38,133 nucleotides of DNA from CAYTLW01 sp964438735 (lineage in GTDB: Bacteria > Myxococcota_A > UBA9042). Positions 17,112 through 24,628 of the stretch are shown piece after piece (the first letter of the stretch is position 1; every line of letters starts with the position of its first letter). Location of the stretch: positions 1 to 38,133 of the forward strand of contig CAYTLW010000070.1 in the NCBI GenBank assembly GCA_964438735.1. The letters run 5' to 3'. Made by a program: the position numbers and the translations under genes. The notes below the pieces were generated by a model. The model was given only the letters and a program-made list of their open reading frames with translations. It was not told where the DNA came from and searched no databases.

Positions 17112-18442
17112 TGGTAGCCGCCTCCACCCGGCCGGCGACCTTCCGCCACGGCGTGCACCCGGCTGAGCGCAAAGGCGCCACCGAGGGCCTGGCCGTGGAG
17201 CGCATGCGCTTCGTGCCGCGTTATGTCCTGCCCCTGGGCCAGCACATCGGCCGACCGTCGGCGCCGGTGGTGGCCGTCGGCGACACCGTGCAACGCGGCC
17301 AGCGCCTGGCGCGCGCCAACGGCTTCATCTCCACAGCGCTGCACAGCCCGGTGACCGGGGTCGTGGAGGCCATGGAGCTGCGGCCACATCCCGGCGGCAA
17401 GGACGCGATGTCGCTGGTCATCCGCAGCGACCCCTTCGCCGACCAGGGCCAGGTACACGACGCGGTACCATTCGAAGACGCCCTGCCCTCGCCGGACCTG
17501 GTGAGTCGAGTGCAGGATGCGGGCATCGTCGGCCTGGGCGGCGCCGCCTTCCCGAGCCACGTCAAGCTGGCCGTGCCCGAAGGCAAGACGGTCCGCTTCA
17601 TCATCCTCAACGGCTGCGAGTGCGAGCCCTACCTGACCTGCGACCACCGGGTCATGCTCGAGCGCCCCGAGGCGGTGCTGCGTGGCCTGCGGCTCATCAT
17701 GGAGCAGACGGGCGCCGAGCGCGGCTACATCGGCATCGAGCGCAACAAAGCCGACGCCATCGACGCCCTGCGCGCCGCCAACAGCGACAGCGACATCGAA
17801 GTCGTCTCCCTGGAGGTGAAGTATCCCCAGGGCGCCGAGAAGATGCTCATCGACGCCATCTTCAAGCGCGAGGTGCCCTCCGGCCGCCTGCCGCTGGACC
17901 TGGAGATGGTGGTCAACAACGTCGGCACCGCCGCCGCCATCGCCGACCTGCACGACCACGGCACGCCGCTCATCGAGCGCGTGGTCACGGTCACCGGCGA
18001 CGGCATCCGCCGCCCCGCCAACGTGATGGTGCCCATCGGCACGCCCCTGGACGCCGTACTGGAGCATTGCGGCGGCCTGCTGCCCGGCGTGGAGCAGGTG
18101 ATCCTCGGCGGCCCCATGATGGGCATGGCGCTCAAGCGCCTGGACGTGCCGGTCATCAAGGGCGCCTCGGGTGTGCTCGCCCTGCGCAAAGCCGTTCCGG
18201 TACACCAGGAGCTGCCCTGCATCCGCTGCGGCCGCTGCCTGGAAGCCTGCCCGATGTTCCTCAACCCCTCGCGGCTGCACCAGTTGGTGCGCGCCGAGCG
18301 CGGCGAGTCCCTCAAGGCCCACCACATGCTCGATTGTTTCGAGTGCGCCAGCTGCTCCTTCGCCTGCCCCTCGCACATCCCGCTGGTCCAGCTGATGCGC
18401 GTCGGCAAGACGGTGGTGCGACAGTGGGAGGCCAGCCAATGA
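17111..18442 (+). CDS. rnfC: Rnf electron transport complex subunit C
   Basis: 443 aa; the ATG overlaps the previous TGA by one base (TGATG). RnfC is the peripheral NADH/FMN-binding subunit of Rnf. The sequence shows the N-terminal RnfC barrel-like segment (GVHP, SPVTGVVEAME), the NADH/FMN-binding region (GLGGAAFPSHVKL, NGCECEPYLTCD), an SLBB-like part (VTGDGI...PIGTPL, GGPMMGMAL) and two C-terminal [4Fe-4S] motifs, CIRCGRCLEACP and CFECASCSFACP. The length is that of the compact Clostridium/Thermotoga-type RnfC without the long Ala/Lys tail of gammaproteobacteria. The gene overlaps rnfD by four bases (ATGA). Confidence 0.95.
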   Translation: MVAASTRPATFRHGVHPAERKGATEGLAVERMRFVPRYVLPLGQHIGRPSAPVVAVGDTVQRGQRLARANGFISTALHSPVTGVVEAMELRPHPGGKDAMSLVIRSDPFADQGQVHDAVPFEDALPSPDLVSRVQDAGIVGLGGAAFPSHVKLAVPEGKTVRFIILNGCECEPYLTCDHRVMLERPEAVLRGLRLIMEQTGAERGYIGIERNKADAIDALRAANSDSDIEVVSLEVKYPQGAEKMLIDAIFKREVPSGRLPLDLEMVVNNVGTAAAIADLHDHGTPLIERVVTVTGDGIRRPANVMVPIGTPLDAVLEHCGGLLPGVEQVILGGPMMGMALKRLDVPVIKGASGVLALRKAVPVHQELPCIRCGRCLEACPMFLNPSRLHQLVRAERGESLKAHHMLDCFECASCSFACPSHIPLVQLMRVGKTVVRQWEASQ

Positions 18443-19431
18443 GCTCTCCCCAACTGCGCATCTCCACCGCGCCCTTCCTGCAGGACGCCCTGAGTACGCC
18501 GAAGGTGATGATCGAGGTGGTGCTGGCCCTGGTGCCGGTCATCGCCGCGTCCATCTGGTTCTTCGGCATCAGCGCCATTCTGGTGCTGCTCGCCGCCACC
18601 GCCGGCGCCGTGGGCACCGAGTGGCTCTTCATGCCCGACAAGAAGGGCCTGGGCACCCTGCGAGACGGCTCCGCCCTGCTCACCGGCCTGTTGCTCGCCC
18701 TGACCCTGCCGCCTGGCATCCCTCTGTGGATCGCCTTCCTCGGCGGCGTCATGGCCATCGGCCTGGGCAAGCTCATCTGGGGCGGCCTGGGTCAGAATCT
18801 CTTCAACCCCGCCCTGGTCGGTCGCGCCTTCCTGCAGGCCGCCTTCCCCACCACCATCACCACCTGGTCGGCGGTGGACTCCGGCTTCATGCACATCGAG
18901 GCGAGCACCTTCGCCGCGCCCCTGCTGCGGACCAGCGCCGACGTGGTCTCCACGGCGACACCCCTGGCCCTGTCCAAGTTTGACGGCCAGGTCACCGAGC
19001 TCATGCCCCTGCTCATGGGCAATACCGGCGGCTCCCTGGGCGAGACGGCCGGCGGCATCCTGATTCTCTGCGGCCTGTGGCTGGCGTGGCGGCGCATCTT
19101 TGACTGGCGCCTGCCCCTGTCGACCCTGCTGACGGTCGCCGTCTTCAGCGCCCTGCTCCACTTCGCCGCGCCGGAGACCTACCCGAACCCGGGCTTCATG
19201 CTCCTGTCGGGCGGCCTGATGCTGGGCGCCGTCTTCATGGTCACCGACCCGGTGACCACGCCCCTGTCCACCCGCGGCGCCTGGATCTTCGGCGTCGGAG
19301 TGGGCCTGCTCGTGGTCCTGATTCGGCTCTTCGGCGGCCTGCCGGAGGGCGTCATGTACGCCATCCTGCTGATGAACAGCTGCACCCCCCTCATCAACCG
19401 CTGGACCCAACCGCGGCGCTTCGGAGGCTGA
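18439..19431 (+). CDS. rnfD: Rnf complex membrane subunit D (covalent FMN)
   Basis: 330 aa from ATG 18439, which overlaps the rnfC stop by four bases; longer in-frame starts lie inside rnfC and are rejected. It is a polytopic NqrB/RnfD-family membrane protein with about ten hydrophobic segments. STATPLA (171-177) is the flavinylation region, with Thr174 the likely phosphoester-FMN residue by analogy with the SGAT motif. GQNLFNPALVGRAF and the C-terminal VMYAILLMNS are family hallmarks. With RnfG, RnfE and RnfA it forms the electron-driven ion channel. The coupling ion (Na+ or H+) cannot be told here. No ApbE flavin transferase is present in the window. Confidence 0.95.
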   Translation: MSSPQLRISTAPFLQDALSTPKVMIEVVLALVPVIAASIWFFGISAILVLLAATAGAVGTEWLFMPDKKGLGTLRDGSALLTGLLLALTLPPGIPLWIAFLGGVMAIGLGKLIWGGLGQNLFNPALVGRAFLQAAFPTTITTWSAVDSGFMHIEASTFAAPLLRTSADVVSTATPLALSKFDGQVTELMPLLMGNTGGSLGETAGGILILCGLWLAWRRIFDWRLPLSTLLTVAVFSALLHFAAPETYPNPGFMLLSGGLMLGAVFMVTDPVTTPLSTRGAWIFGVGVGLLVVLIRLFGGLPEGVMYAILLMNSCTPLINRWTQPRRFGG

Positions 19432-19434
19432 TCC

Positions 19435-20139
19435 ATGAGCAGCACCGAACCTTCCTCGGTACGCCTGGCGGGCACCCTCGGTGTCGCCGGCCTGATCTCG
19501 GGCCTGGTCCTGGTGGCCATCTACCTGGGCACCCTGCCGATGATCCAGGCCAACCAGGCCGAGGCCCTCAAGGCGGCCATCTTCCGGGTCCTGCCGGGCA
19601 CCGCCAGCTTCGAGGCCATGCGGGTCCAGGACGGCCAGCTGGCGCCCGACCCCAGCGCCGAAGGCAAGCCGCCAGCCCCAGGCGAGATCGTGTACGCCGG
19701 CAAGAACAAAGACGGCCAGCCCGTGGGCTACGCCATTCCCGCCGAGGGCAACGGCTTCATGGACAACATCGGCCTCATCTTCGGCTTCGATGACAAGCGC
19801 AAGGTCATCGTCGGCATGGAGGTCCTGGAGAGTCGCGAGACGCCCGGTCTGGGCGACAAGATCATCCTGGATGACTACTTCCTGTCGAACTTCAAGAAGC
19901 TGGCGGTGAACCCGACCATCGTGGCGGTGAAGAAAGGCGAAAAGACCGAGGCCAACCAGGTGGACACCATCACCGGGGCGACCATCTCGTCCAAGGCGGT
20001 GATCTCGATCCTCAACAACGCCATGAAGATCTGGCAGCAGACCCTGCTGACCGCGGCAACTGGCGGAGCGAAGTCAGGGGCAGAGGCGCCAGCGCCCGCC
20101 CCGCCGGCCGCACCCCTGGCCCGGGAGGCGACGCCATGA
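19435..20139 (+). CDS. rnfG: Rnf complex subunit G (covalent FMN)
   Basis: 234 aa, starting 3 bases after rnfD with GGAGG upstream. One N-terminal transmembrane helix (about 12-34) anchors an extracytoplasmic FMN-binding domain. ESRETPGLGDKI and the flavinylation motif TGAT (180-183, Thr183 the likely FMN attachment site) are intact. The Ala/Pro-rich C-terminal tail of about 25 residues is longer than usual. The last four bases overlap the rnfE start (ATGA). Confidence 0.94.
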   Translation: MSSTEPSSVRLAGTLGVAGLISGLVLVAIYLGTLPMIQANQAEALKAAIFRVLPGTASFEAMRVQDGQLAPDPSAEGKPPAPGEIVYAGKNKDGQPVGYAIPAEGNGFMDNIGLIFGFDDKRKVIVGMEVLESRETPGLGDKIILDDYFLSNFKKLAVNPTIVAVKKGEKTEANQVDTITGATISSKAVISILNNAMKIWQQTLLTAATGGAKSGAEAPAPAPPAAPLAREATP

Positions 20140-20816
20140 GCGACGTGCCCAACAACCGCGACGAGTTCGTCAAAGGACTCTGGCGCGAGAACCCGGTCTT
20201 CATCGCCGTGCTGGGACTCTGCCCGGCGATGGCCGTGACCAACTCGTTGATGAACGCCCTGGTCATGGGCGCCGCCTCCACCTTCGTCCTGGTCGGCTCC
20301 AGCACCCTGGTCTCCCTGCTGCGCAAGGTCATCCCCAAACAGGTGCGCATCTCGGTCTACATCATCATCATCGCCACCTTCGTGACCACCGTGGACTTCG
20401 TGCTCCAGGCGCTGATGTACGAGGCCCACAAGCAGCTGGGCGCGTTCATCTCTCTCATCGTGGTCAACTGCCTGATCCTGGGCCGGCAAGAGGCCTTCGC
20501 CAGCAAGAACACCCTCTGGCCCGCGGTCTCGGACGCCGCCGGCATGTCGGTCGGCTTCACCCTGGCCATGGCCATGATCGGCGCCATCCGCGAGATCCTG
20601 GGCAGCGGCACCCTGCTGGGCGTCTCACTCTTCGGCGACCAGTTCGAGCCCTGGGTCATCATGGTCCTGCCGCCAGGCGGCTTCCTCTCCCTGGGCGCCC
20701 TCTTGATGGTCTTCGCGTGGCTGCAGGAGCGGGGCGAAAAACGCCGCGCCGCAGCCGCCCGCTCCGACGCCGCCGCGACAGATGACGCCAGCGGCGTCGC
20801 GGCCGGGAGGGCATGA
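20136..20816 (+). CDS. rnfE: Rnf complex membrane subunit E
   Basis: 226 aa, coupled to rnfG by ATGA overlap. It is a six-helix NqrD/RnfE-family membrane subunit. GLCPAMAVTNS (Cys29) and VVNCLILGRQEAFA (Cys112) hold the two cysteines that, with the RnfA pair, bind the intramembrane [2Fe-2S] cluster in Rnf/Nqr structures. The C-terminal 25 residues are Arg/Ala-rich and cytoplasmic. It overlaps the next gene by four bases. Confidence 0.95.
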   Translation: MSDVPNNRDEFVKGLWRENPVFIAVLGLCPAMAVTNSLMNALVMGAASTFVLVGSSTLVSLLRKVIPKQVRISVYIIIIATFVTTVDFVLQALMYEAHKQLGAFISLIVVNCLILGRQEAFASKNTLWPAVSDAAGMSVGFTLAMAMIGAIREILGSGTLLGVSLFGDQFEPWVIMVLPPGGFLSLGALLMVFAWLQERGEKRRAAAARSDAAATDDASGVAAGRA

Positions 20817-21409
20817 TGGAACAGGAACTCGTCCTCTCGAACCTCGTCTTCATCTTCGCGTCGGCGTGTGTCATCAACAACTTCACGCTGGCCTACTTCC
20901 TGGGCCTGTGCCCCTTCTTCGGCGTCAGCGGACGACTGGACACGGCCTTCCGCCTGGGTCTGGCCAACATCTTCGTGCTGATCATCACCTCGTTGGCGGC
21001 CTGGTTCCTGAACACCTACGTGCTCATCTACGCCCCCTACCTGCGGCTCATCTCCTTCATCGTGGTCATCGCGAGCACGGTGCAGTTCGTCGAGATGGCC
21101 ATCAAGTTCCTCAGCCCGGCCCTCTTCCGAGCCCTGGGCATCTTCCTGCCCCTGATCACCACCAACTGCGCCATCCTCGGCCTGGCGCTCTTCCAGACCT
21201 CCAAGGGCTACGGCCTGATTCAAGGCCTGGTCTACGCCCTGGGCGCCGGCGTCGGCCTGACCCTGGCCCTGGTGCTGATGGCCGGCATGCGCGAAGAGAA
21301 CGAGCTGGCGCCGATTCCGAAGCTGGTCAAGGGCACGGCCATGAGCTTCTTCGCCGCGGGTATCCTGTCCATGGCCTTCATGGGGTTTGCGGGCCTGTTC
21401 TCCACCTAG
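20813..21409 (+). CDS. rnfA: Rnf complex membrane subunit A
   Basis: 198 aa; the start is ATGATG, so either Met is possible. It is a six-helix NqrE/RnfA-family subunit. FLGLCPFFGVS (Cys33) and TTNCAILGLALF (Cys119) supply the other two ligands of the intramembrane [2Fe-2S] cluster shared with RnfE. It is the last rnf gene. Its TAG stop coincides with the left end of the 165-bp repeat element (GGAGC begins on the G of TAG). The rnf order here is B-(pseudo-PFOR)-C-D-G-E-A. Confidence 0.95.
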   Translation: MMEQELVLSNLVFIFASACVINNFTLAYFLGLCPFFGVSGRLDTAFRLGLANIFVLIITSLAAWFLNTYVLIYAPYLRLISFIVVIASTVQFVEMAIKFLSPALFRALGIFLPLITTNCAILGLALFQTSKGYGLIQGLVYALGAGVGLTLALVLMAGMREENELAPIPKLVKGTAMSFFAAGILSMAFMGFAGLFST

Positions 21410-21573
21410 GAGCTTGATTCGCGACGGAGGTTCTGCCGATGGTCGTCGAGGTGCAAGGCAGGTGTGTTCTGCAAGCCGCAGGACTGGCCGTAGTCAATTC
21501 AAGGTCTTGCAGGGCCCGCATGCCGCCGCCAGATCGGCGGCCAACGGCGGGACCGTAGTGTGAATCAAGCTCC
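21409..21573. repeat. 165-bp intergenic element, copy 1, with 12-bp perfect terminal inverted repeats
   Basis: The ends are GGAGCTTGATTC (21409-21420) and GAATCAAGCTCC (21562-21573), perfect inverted repeats. A 26-base core at 21478-21503, containing GGCCGTAGTCAATTCAAG, is repeated exactly at 30843-30868. In both copies the core starts 69 bases from the left end, and the left end lies on the TAG stop of the upstream gene. A GC-rich hairpin (GCCGCC ... GGCGGC) lies near 21520-21542. It resembles a MITE or REP-like element, or a structured RNA at a 3' end. No protein is encoded. Confidence 0.7.
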
Positions 21574-21594
21574 CAGCTACGTCACGGAGTGTTC

Positions 21595-21774
21595 ATGAGC
21601 CACGTCATCGCCATCACCGGTTTGGCCCTGGCCTGCGGGTTGTGGTTCGTCGTCCAGCGGGCGTCGGGAAACATGGCCGAAGGCGGTGCCGGACGTTGTG
21701 GGATGTGTGGGGGAGACAAGAGCAACTGCAAGCGGGAAGGGCCGGAGTGTGAGCGTGAGGGGTCTGGGTTGTAG
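21595..21774 (+). CDS. 59-aa membrane protein with Cys-rich tail, NqrM-like
   Basis: Small ORF from ATG 21595 with GGAG upstream (an in-frame GTG is at 21589). An N-terminal membrane helix (about 3-20, with AITGLALACGLWFVV) is followed by a soluble tail with GRCGMCGGDKSNC and a further Cys about 6 residues on. The layout of one helix and a CxxC-N(5-7)-C-N(4-6)-C tail resembles NqrM (DUF539), which is needed for maturation of Na+-NQR, probably for iron delivery to the NqrD/NqrE site. RnfE and RnfA are homologues of NqrD and NqrE, and this gene lies 186 bases downstream of rnfA. A FeoB-associated Cys-rich protein is the main alternative. The C-terminal residues run into an inverted duplication. 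Confidence 0.5.
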   Translation: MSHVIAITGLALACGLWFVVQRASGNMAEGGAGRCGMCGGDKSNCKREGPECEREGSGL

Positions 21775-21860
21775 GGTTGGCGCGTTGGTGGAGATGTTGC
21801 GTTGAGGCGATGGGAAGGGCTCGCGCAAAGCGGCAGAGGCGCAAAGGGAAGACAGAGATG
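21760..21860 (+). repeat. Inverted duplication, left arm (remnant of the LysR gene 3' end plus flank)
   Basis: Bases 21782-21796 (GCGTTGGTGGAGATG) equal the reverse complement of 22110-22124, inside the last codons of the LysR gene. Read on the plus strand this arm gives VGALVEMLR-stop, against VGEALVEMPLR-stop at the true gene end. Further on, CGCGCAAAG...CGGCAGAGGCGCA...AAGGG (about 21821-21848) matches the reverse complement of the sequence just beyond the LysR stop (about 22020-22070). The arm is therefore a decayed inverted copy of a gene end plus its downstream repeat. Confidence 0.7.
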
Positions 21861-22017
21861 AGGGCTCGTCCCATGGCGCCGTCCCGGTGTCGCAGACCGT
21901 CGGTGAGACACTTAACTCACTGTAATCATATATACCTGAGTAGAATTCTTGGACCTGTTCAAGAAATTGAATCAAAGTCCCCTAAATACAGGCTATTACC
22001 ACGCCACACCACCTACC
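21861..22017. other. AT-rich spacer between the inverted arms, with a 20-bp dyad
   Basis: No gene is seen. From about 21905 to 22000 the sequence is far richer in A+T than the rest of the window. At 21946-21965 there is an imperfect palindrome with arms TTCTTGGAC and GTTCAAGAA. It lies between the small Cys-rich gene and the convergent LysR gene, so it is not an obvious promoter. It may be inserted foreign DNA or a protein-binding site. Confidence 0.45.
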
Positions 22018-22135
22018 TCTCCCCTTTGCAGCTCTGCGCCTCTGCGGCTTTGCGGCTTTGCGCGAACCCTCCCCCTCCCTTCGTGGAGCCCCCCTCGTCA
22101 CCGCAAAGGCATCTCCACCAACGCCTCACCAACCG
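22018..22135 (-). repeat. Inverted duplication, right arm with GCAAAGCCGCAGAGGCGC-type repeat
   Basis: This arm covers the last codons of the LysR gene and about 80 bases beyond its stop. On the minus strand it holds CGCGCAAAGCCG, a second CAAAGCCG and CAGAGGCGCAGAG. These 'GCAAAG/GCAGAG' units are internally repeated and correspond to a shorter version in the left arm (21821-21848). Such GCAAAG-rich units look like a dispersed intergenic repeat family, here duplicated together with the neighbouring gene end. Confidence 0.65.
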
Positions 22136-22994
22136 CCTGCAGCTCCTCCGCCAGCGGATGCCCATCCCGCCACACCAGCCTGAAGAAGTCGTGCACTGGC
22201 TCCACATCCGAGCGGATCGCCACCAGGCTCCCATCCTCCAGGTCCGGCGCCACGAAATAGCGCGGCAGCACCGCGACTCCGTGGCCGGCCAGCACCATGT
22301 CTCGAACAGCGGCGATGGTGCCAAAGAGACGGGTCCGCGCAAACGACCAGGCCTCTCGCCCCGGGTCGGCGTCCAGGAAGTAGCGGAAGAGCGGCAGGTC
22401 GCGGTCGGCGTCGATGAGCACGTGGCCGGCGGCGTGGGCGGCGCGGCGGAGGGGGCGGGCGGCCAGCAGCGGGGCGGCGCCGACGAAGGCGTAGCGCTCC
22501 TTGTGCAGGGTGACGTAGCGCAGGCCCGGGGCGGTCAGGCGGAAGCTGGTCACCACCGCGTCAATGCGCCCCTCACGCAGCCCGTTGAGCAGGTCGGGAC
22601 TGTCGCCGAAGCGGAGGTGGATCTGCCGTTCCGGGCGAGCCAGTTCGAGCGTCTGCACCGCCGGCAACAGCCAGCTCAACCCCAATTCGAAGCGGGTGCC
22701 CAGGGTCATGGTGAACGGTGGCAGGGCGGCGCTGCGCACCACGTCGCCCAGGCGCGCGGCGTCGTGTAGCAAAGCGCGGGCGTGGGGCAGCAGGCGCAGG
22801 CCGGCCGTATTCAGGGCCAGGGAGCGGGTGGAGCGCTCGAAGAGGCGCTCGCCGAGTTCGTCTTCCAGGCGGGCGATGCGGTCGCTGAAGGCCGCCGGCG
22901 ACAGGGCCACCTCGGCGGCCGCGCTGCGGAAACTGTCGTGACGTGCCGCCGCTTCGAAGCAACGCAACGAGGTCAGATCGGGCAGTTGGTGCAT
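22098..22994 (-). CDS. LysR-family transcriptional regulator
   Basis: 298 aa from ATG at 22994-22992, preceded by GGAG; a TTG start at 23027 would add 11 residues. The N-terminal winged helix-turn-helix (about 1-60: LTSLRCFEAAARHDSFRSAA, DRIARLEDELGERLFERS) is typical of GcvA/LysR proteins. The rest is a periplasmic-binding-like effector domain (SWLLPAVQTL, GRIDAVVTSF, GHGVAVLPRYFV). It is divergent from the lipoprotein/ferritin-like/methyltransferase genes. A perfect dyad with T-N11-A lies in the intergenic region, so it probably controls them and itself. The effector is unknown. The 3' end is duplicated in inverted form upstream at 21760. Confidence 0.92.
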   Translation of the reverse strand: MHQLPDLTSLRCFEAAARHDSFRSAAAEVALSPAAFSDRIARLEDELGERLFERSTRSLALNTAGLRLLPHARALLHDAARLGDVVRSAALPPFTMTLGTRFELGLSWLLPAVQTLELARPERQIHLRFGDSPDLLNGLREGRIDAVVTSFRLTAPGLRYVTLHKERYAFVGAAPLLAARPLRRAAHAAGHVLIDADRDLPLFRYFLDADPGREAWSFARTRLFGTIAAVRDMVLAGHGVAVLPRYFVAPDLEDGSLVAIRSDVEPVHDFFRLVWRDGHPLAEELQAVGEALVEMPLR

Positions 22995-23015
22995 CGCGGG
23001 CTCCGCTTCGGGGCA

Positions 23016-23038
23016 ATTGTTCGTCAACTCCGAACAAT
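23016..23038. promoter_or_regulatory. LysR-type operator in the divergent intergenic region
   Basis: Perfect inverted repeat ATTGTTCG-N7-CGAACAAT. It contains the LysR T-N11-A signature (T23021, A23033). It lies 22 bases before the regulator's start and about 90 before the lipoprotein gene at 23130, the usual place for an auto- and target-regulating LysR site. Confidence 0.8.
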
Positions 23039-23129
23039 GTACTTCTGATCATTCCGCTTCACAAGACACCCGGGCGCACAAATGCTGAATCTCGACAGCC
23101 GGCCAGGAGAGGCGGCGACGGAGGCGAGC

Positions 23130-23714
23130 ATGAGACGGATCACCCACCCCATCACGGGATTCGAAGCGGGCGTGCGGCGCAAGGCGCTGCGGGCGGCGGC
23201 GACGGTGGCGGTCATCCTGGGCGGCTGCGCGGCGGCCGATGGCGGCGTGGTCGCCGGTAGCGCGGATGGCGCTACGCAAGCGGTCGACGGACAGGCCGCA
23301 GACGGAACGGCCCGACGGGCGGCGGATGCGGGCTCCGCATCGGGAGACACGTCGACCGCACAGCTGGCCAACGCCGATGGTCACGCGGGCGAACCGGATG
23401 CCGGGATAGTAAGCGGCGACAGCGCCGGGGCCACGGCAGAAGACACGGGGCCCACGTTGTTGGCAGACGCGGGCGATGAGGGAGACGCAGGCGCTGGTGC
23501 CGATGCGGCCAGCGACGGCGATTCCGCCAGTGGTTCAGGCGACGCGATCGTAACCGCCGATGCCGGCGAGGTCTGCCGTCTCGATGGTGACTGGCAGACC
23601 TACAAGCACTGCTGCGAGCTCAACAATTGGGACTTCAAGAAGGGCTGCATGGCCTGGGGACCGCCGGCGCCGTTGCGCATGCGTCCGCAGACAGCCCCCC
23701 GGGCACTGGCATGA
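23130..23714 (+). CDS. Ala/Asp/Gly-rich lipoprotein with Cys-rich C-terminus
   Basis: 194 aa from ATG 23130 (GGAGG upstream); an earlier in-frame ATG at 23082 lacks a site and would precede the signal. The signal ends in ILGGC with lipidated Cys33. About 120 residues of Ala, Asp, Gly and Ser with little structure follow. The compact C-terminal 35 residues have CRLDGDW, a CC pair, GC and AWGPPAP. The tail looks like a small disulfide- or metal-bound domain and is the only part likely to have a specific function, which I do not know. The stop overlaps ATG 23711 of the next reading frame. It is probably under the LysR operator at 23016. Confidence 0.75.
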   Translation: MRRITHPITGFEAGVRRKALRAAATVAVILGGCAAADGGVVAGSADGATQAVDGQAADGTARRAADAGSASGDTSTAQLANADGHAGEPDAGIVSGDSAGATAEDTGPTLLADAGDEGDAGAGADAASDGDSASGSGDAIVTADAGEVCRLDGDWQTYKHCCELNNWDFKKGCMAWGPPAPLRMRPQTAPRALA

Positions 23715-23767
23715 ACCGTCAAGCCCCGCATCGGACCATGAACAAGACCTCCAACCGGGAGCCTTCC

Positions 23768-24565
23768 ATGCAGACTTCAGCAGCCGACGTCCTGGACCTG
23801 CGCGACGTGGCCCGCCGCCGCGCCCGCAGCTTGCGAATCGACACACCGCTCAGTGAAGACGAGCGCCGCTCGGCCCAGGTGACCTGGCGCGGCCGCATGG
23901 TCAATGAACACGTCTCGGCCCGTGTCTTTGCCGCCCTGCAGGGCCAGGCGGTGGCGGCCGAGGTGGGCGCCGACTGGATCGCCATGGCAAGGCGATTCGA
24001 GACCGACGAGCTGCATCACGGAGAGCTCTGCGGCGCCGTACTCGAAGCGCTGGGTGGGCCCGCGATGGCCGACCTGCCGGCGCTGGCGGCGGTGCCCGAA
24101 CACGCGGAGGTGGATCGCTTCGAGGCCCTGCTGCGTAACGTGCTGTCCATCTCGTGTTTGAGCGAGACGGTCGCCGTTGCGCTGATCACCGCCGAGCGGG
24201 AACGCAACGGACCGGCGGCTATCGACGGCGTGCTGCGCAGCATCCTGTCCGACGAGATTCAGCACGCGCGCATGGGCTGGGCCCTGTTGGACAGCGTGGG
24301 CGCGCGTATCGACGACGCCCTGCGCGACCGCCTGCGACCATGGCTGGCGCTCTGCTTCGCGCAACTGGAAGCGCATGAATTGCGCTTTCTGCCGGACTTC
24401 GGCGATCCCGGACAGGCAGCCGAGTCGGTCGGAGTCTGCCATGGCGGGCGGGCGCGGTCGCTCTTCTACGCCACGGTCGCAGAGGTCATCGTGCCCGGTC
24501 TGCAAGCGCGGGGATTCCATGCCGCAGCGGCGTGGCGGGAGCGCTCCTTCGCCCTGGCGGCGTGA
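23768..24565 (+). CDS. Ferritin-like diiron-fold protein
   Basis: 265 aa from ATG 23768 (GGGAG upstream). Alternative in-frame ATGs at 23711 (overlapping the previous stop as ATGA) and 23738 would add 19 or 10 residues. It is all-helical, with the repeating carboxylate pattern of a four-helix diiron bundle: NEH in the first helix, ETDELHHGE in the second, SETVAVALITAERE in the third and SDEIQHARMGW (ExxH) in the fourth. It may be an oxygenase or oxidase, or may store or sense iron; family membership alone does not say which. Preceded by the Cys-rich lipoprotein and followed by a methyltransferase. Confidence 0.8.
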   Translation: MQTSAADVLDLRDVARRRARSLRIDTPLSEDERRSAQVTWRGRMVNEHVSARVFAALQGQAVAAEVGADWIAMARRFETDELHHGELCGAVLEALGGPAMADLPALAAVPEHAEVDRFEALLRNVLSISCLSETVAVALITAERERNGPAAIDGVLRSILSDEIQHARMGWALLDSVGARIDDALRDRLRPWLALCFAQLEAHELRFLPDFGDPGQAAESVGVCHGGRARSLFYATVAEVIVPGLQARGFHAAAAWRERSFALAA

Positions 24566-24628
24566 CCGCGCGGCGGGCACACTGCCCACCTCGACGCGCC
24601 CTGGCAGAGGCGCTCAGGAGGGCGGTAG

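Noticed and set aside
17620..18438. Upstream extension of the rnfD reading frame
   Set aside because: It lies inside rnfC; the ATGA overlap at 18439 and family length fix the rnfD start.
21905..22000. AT-rich stretch considered as a replication origin or attachment site
   Set aside because: No DnaA-box cluster, iterons, tRNA or integrase nearby; only one imperfect 20-bp dyad.
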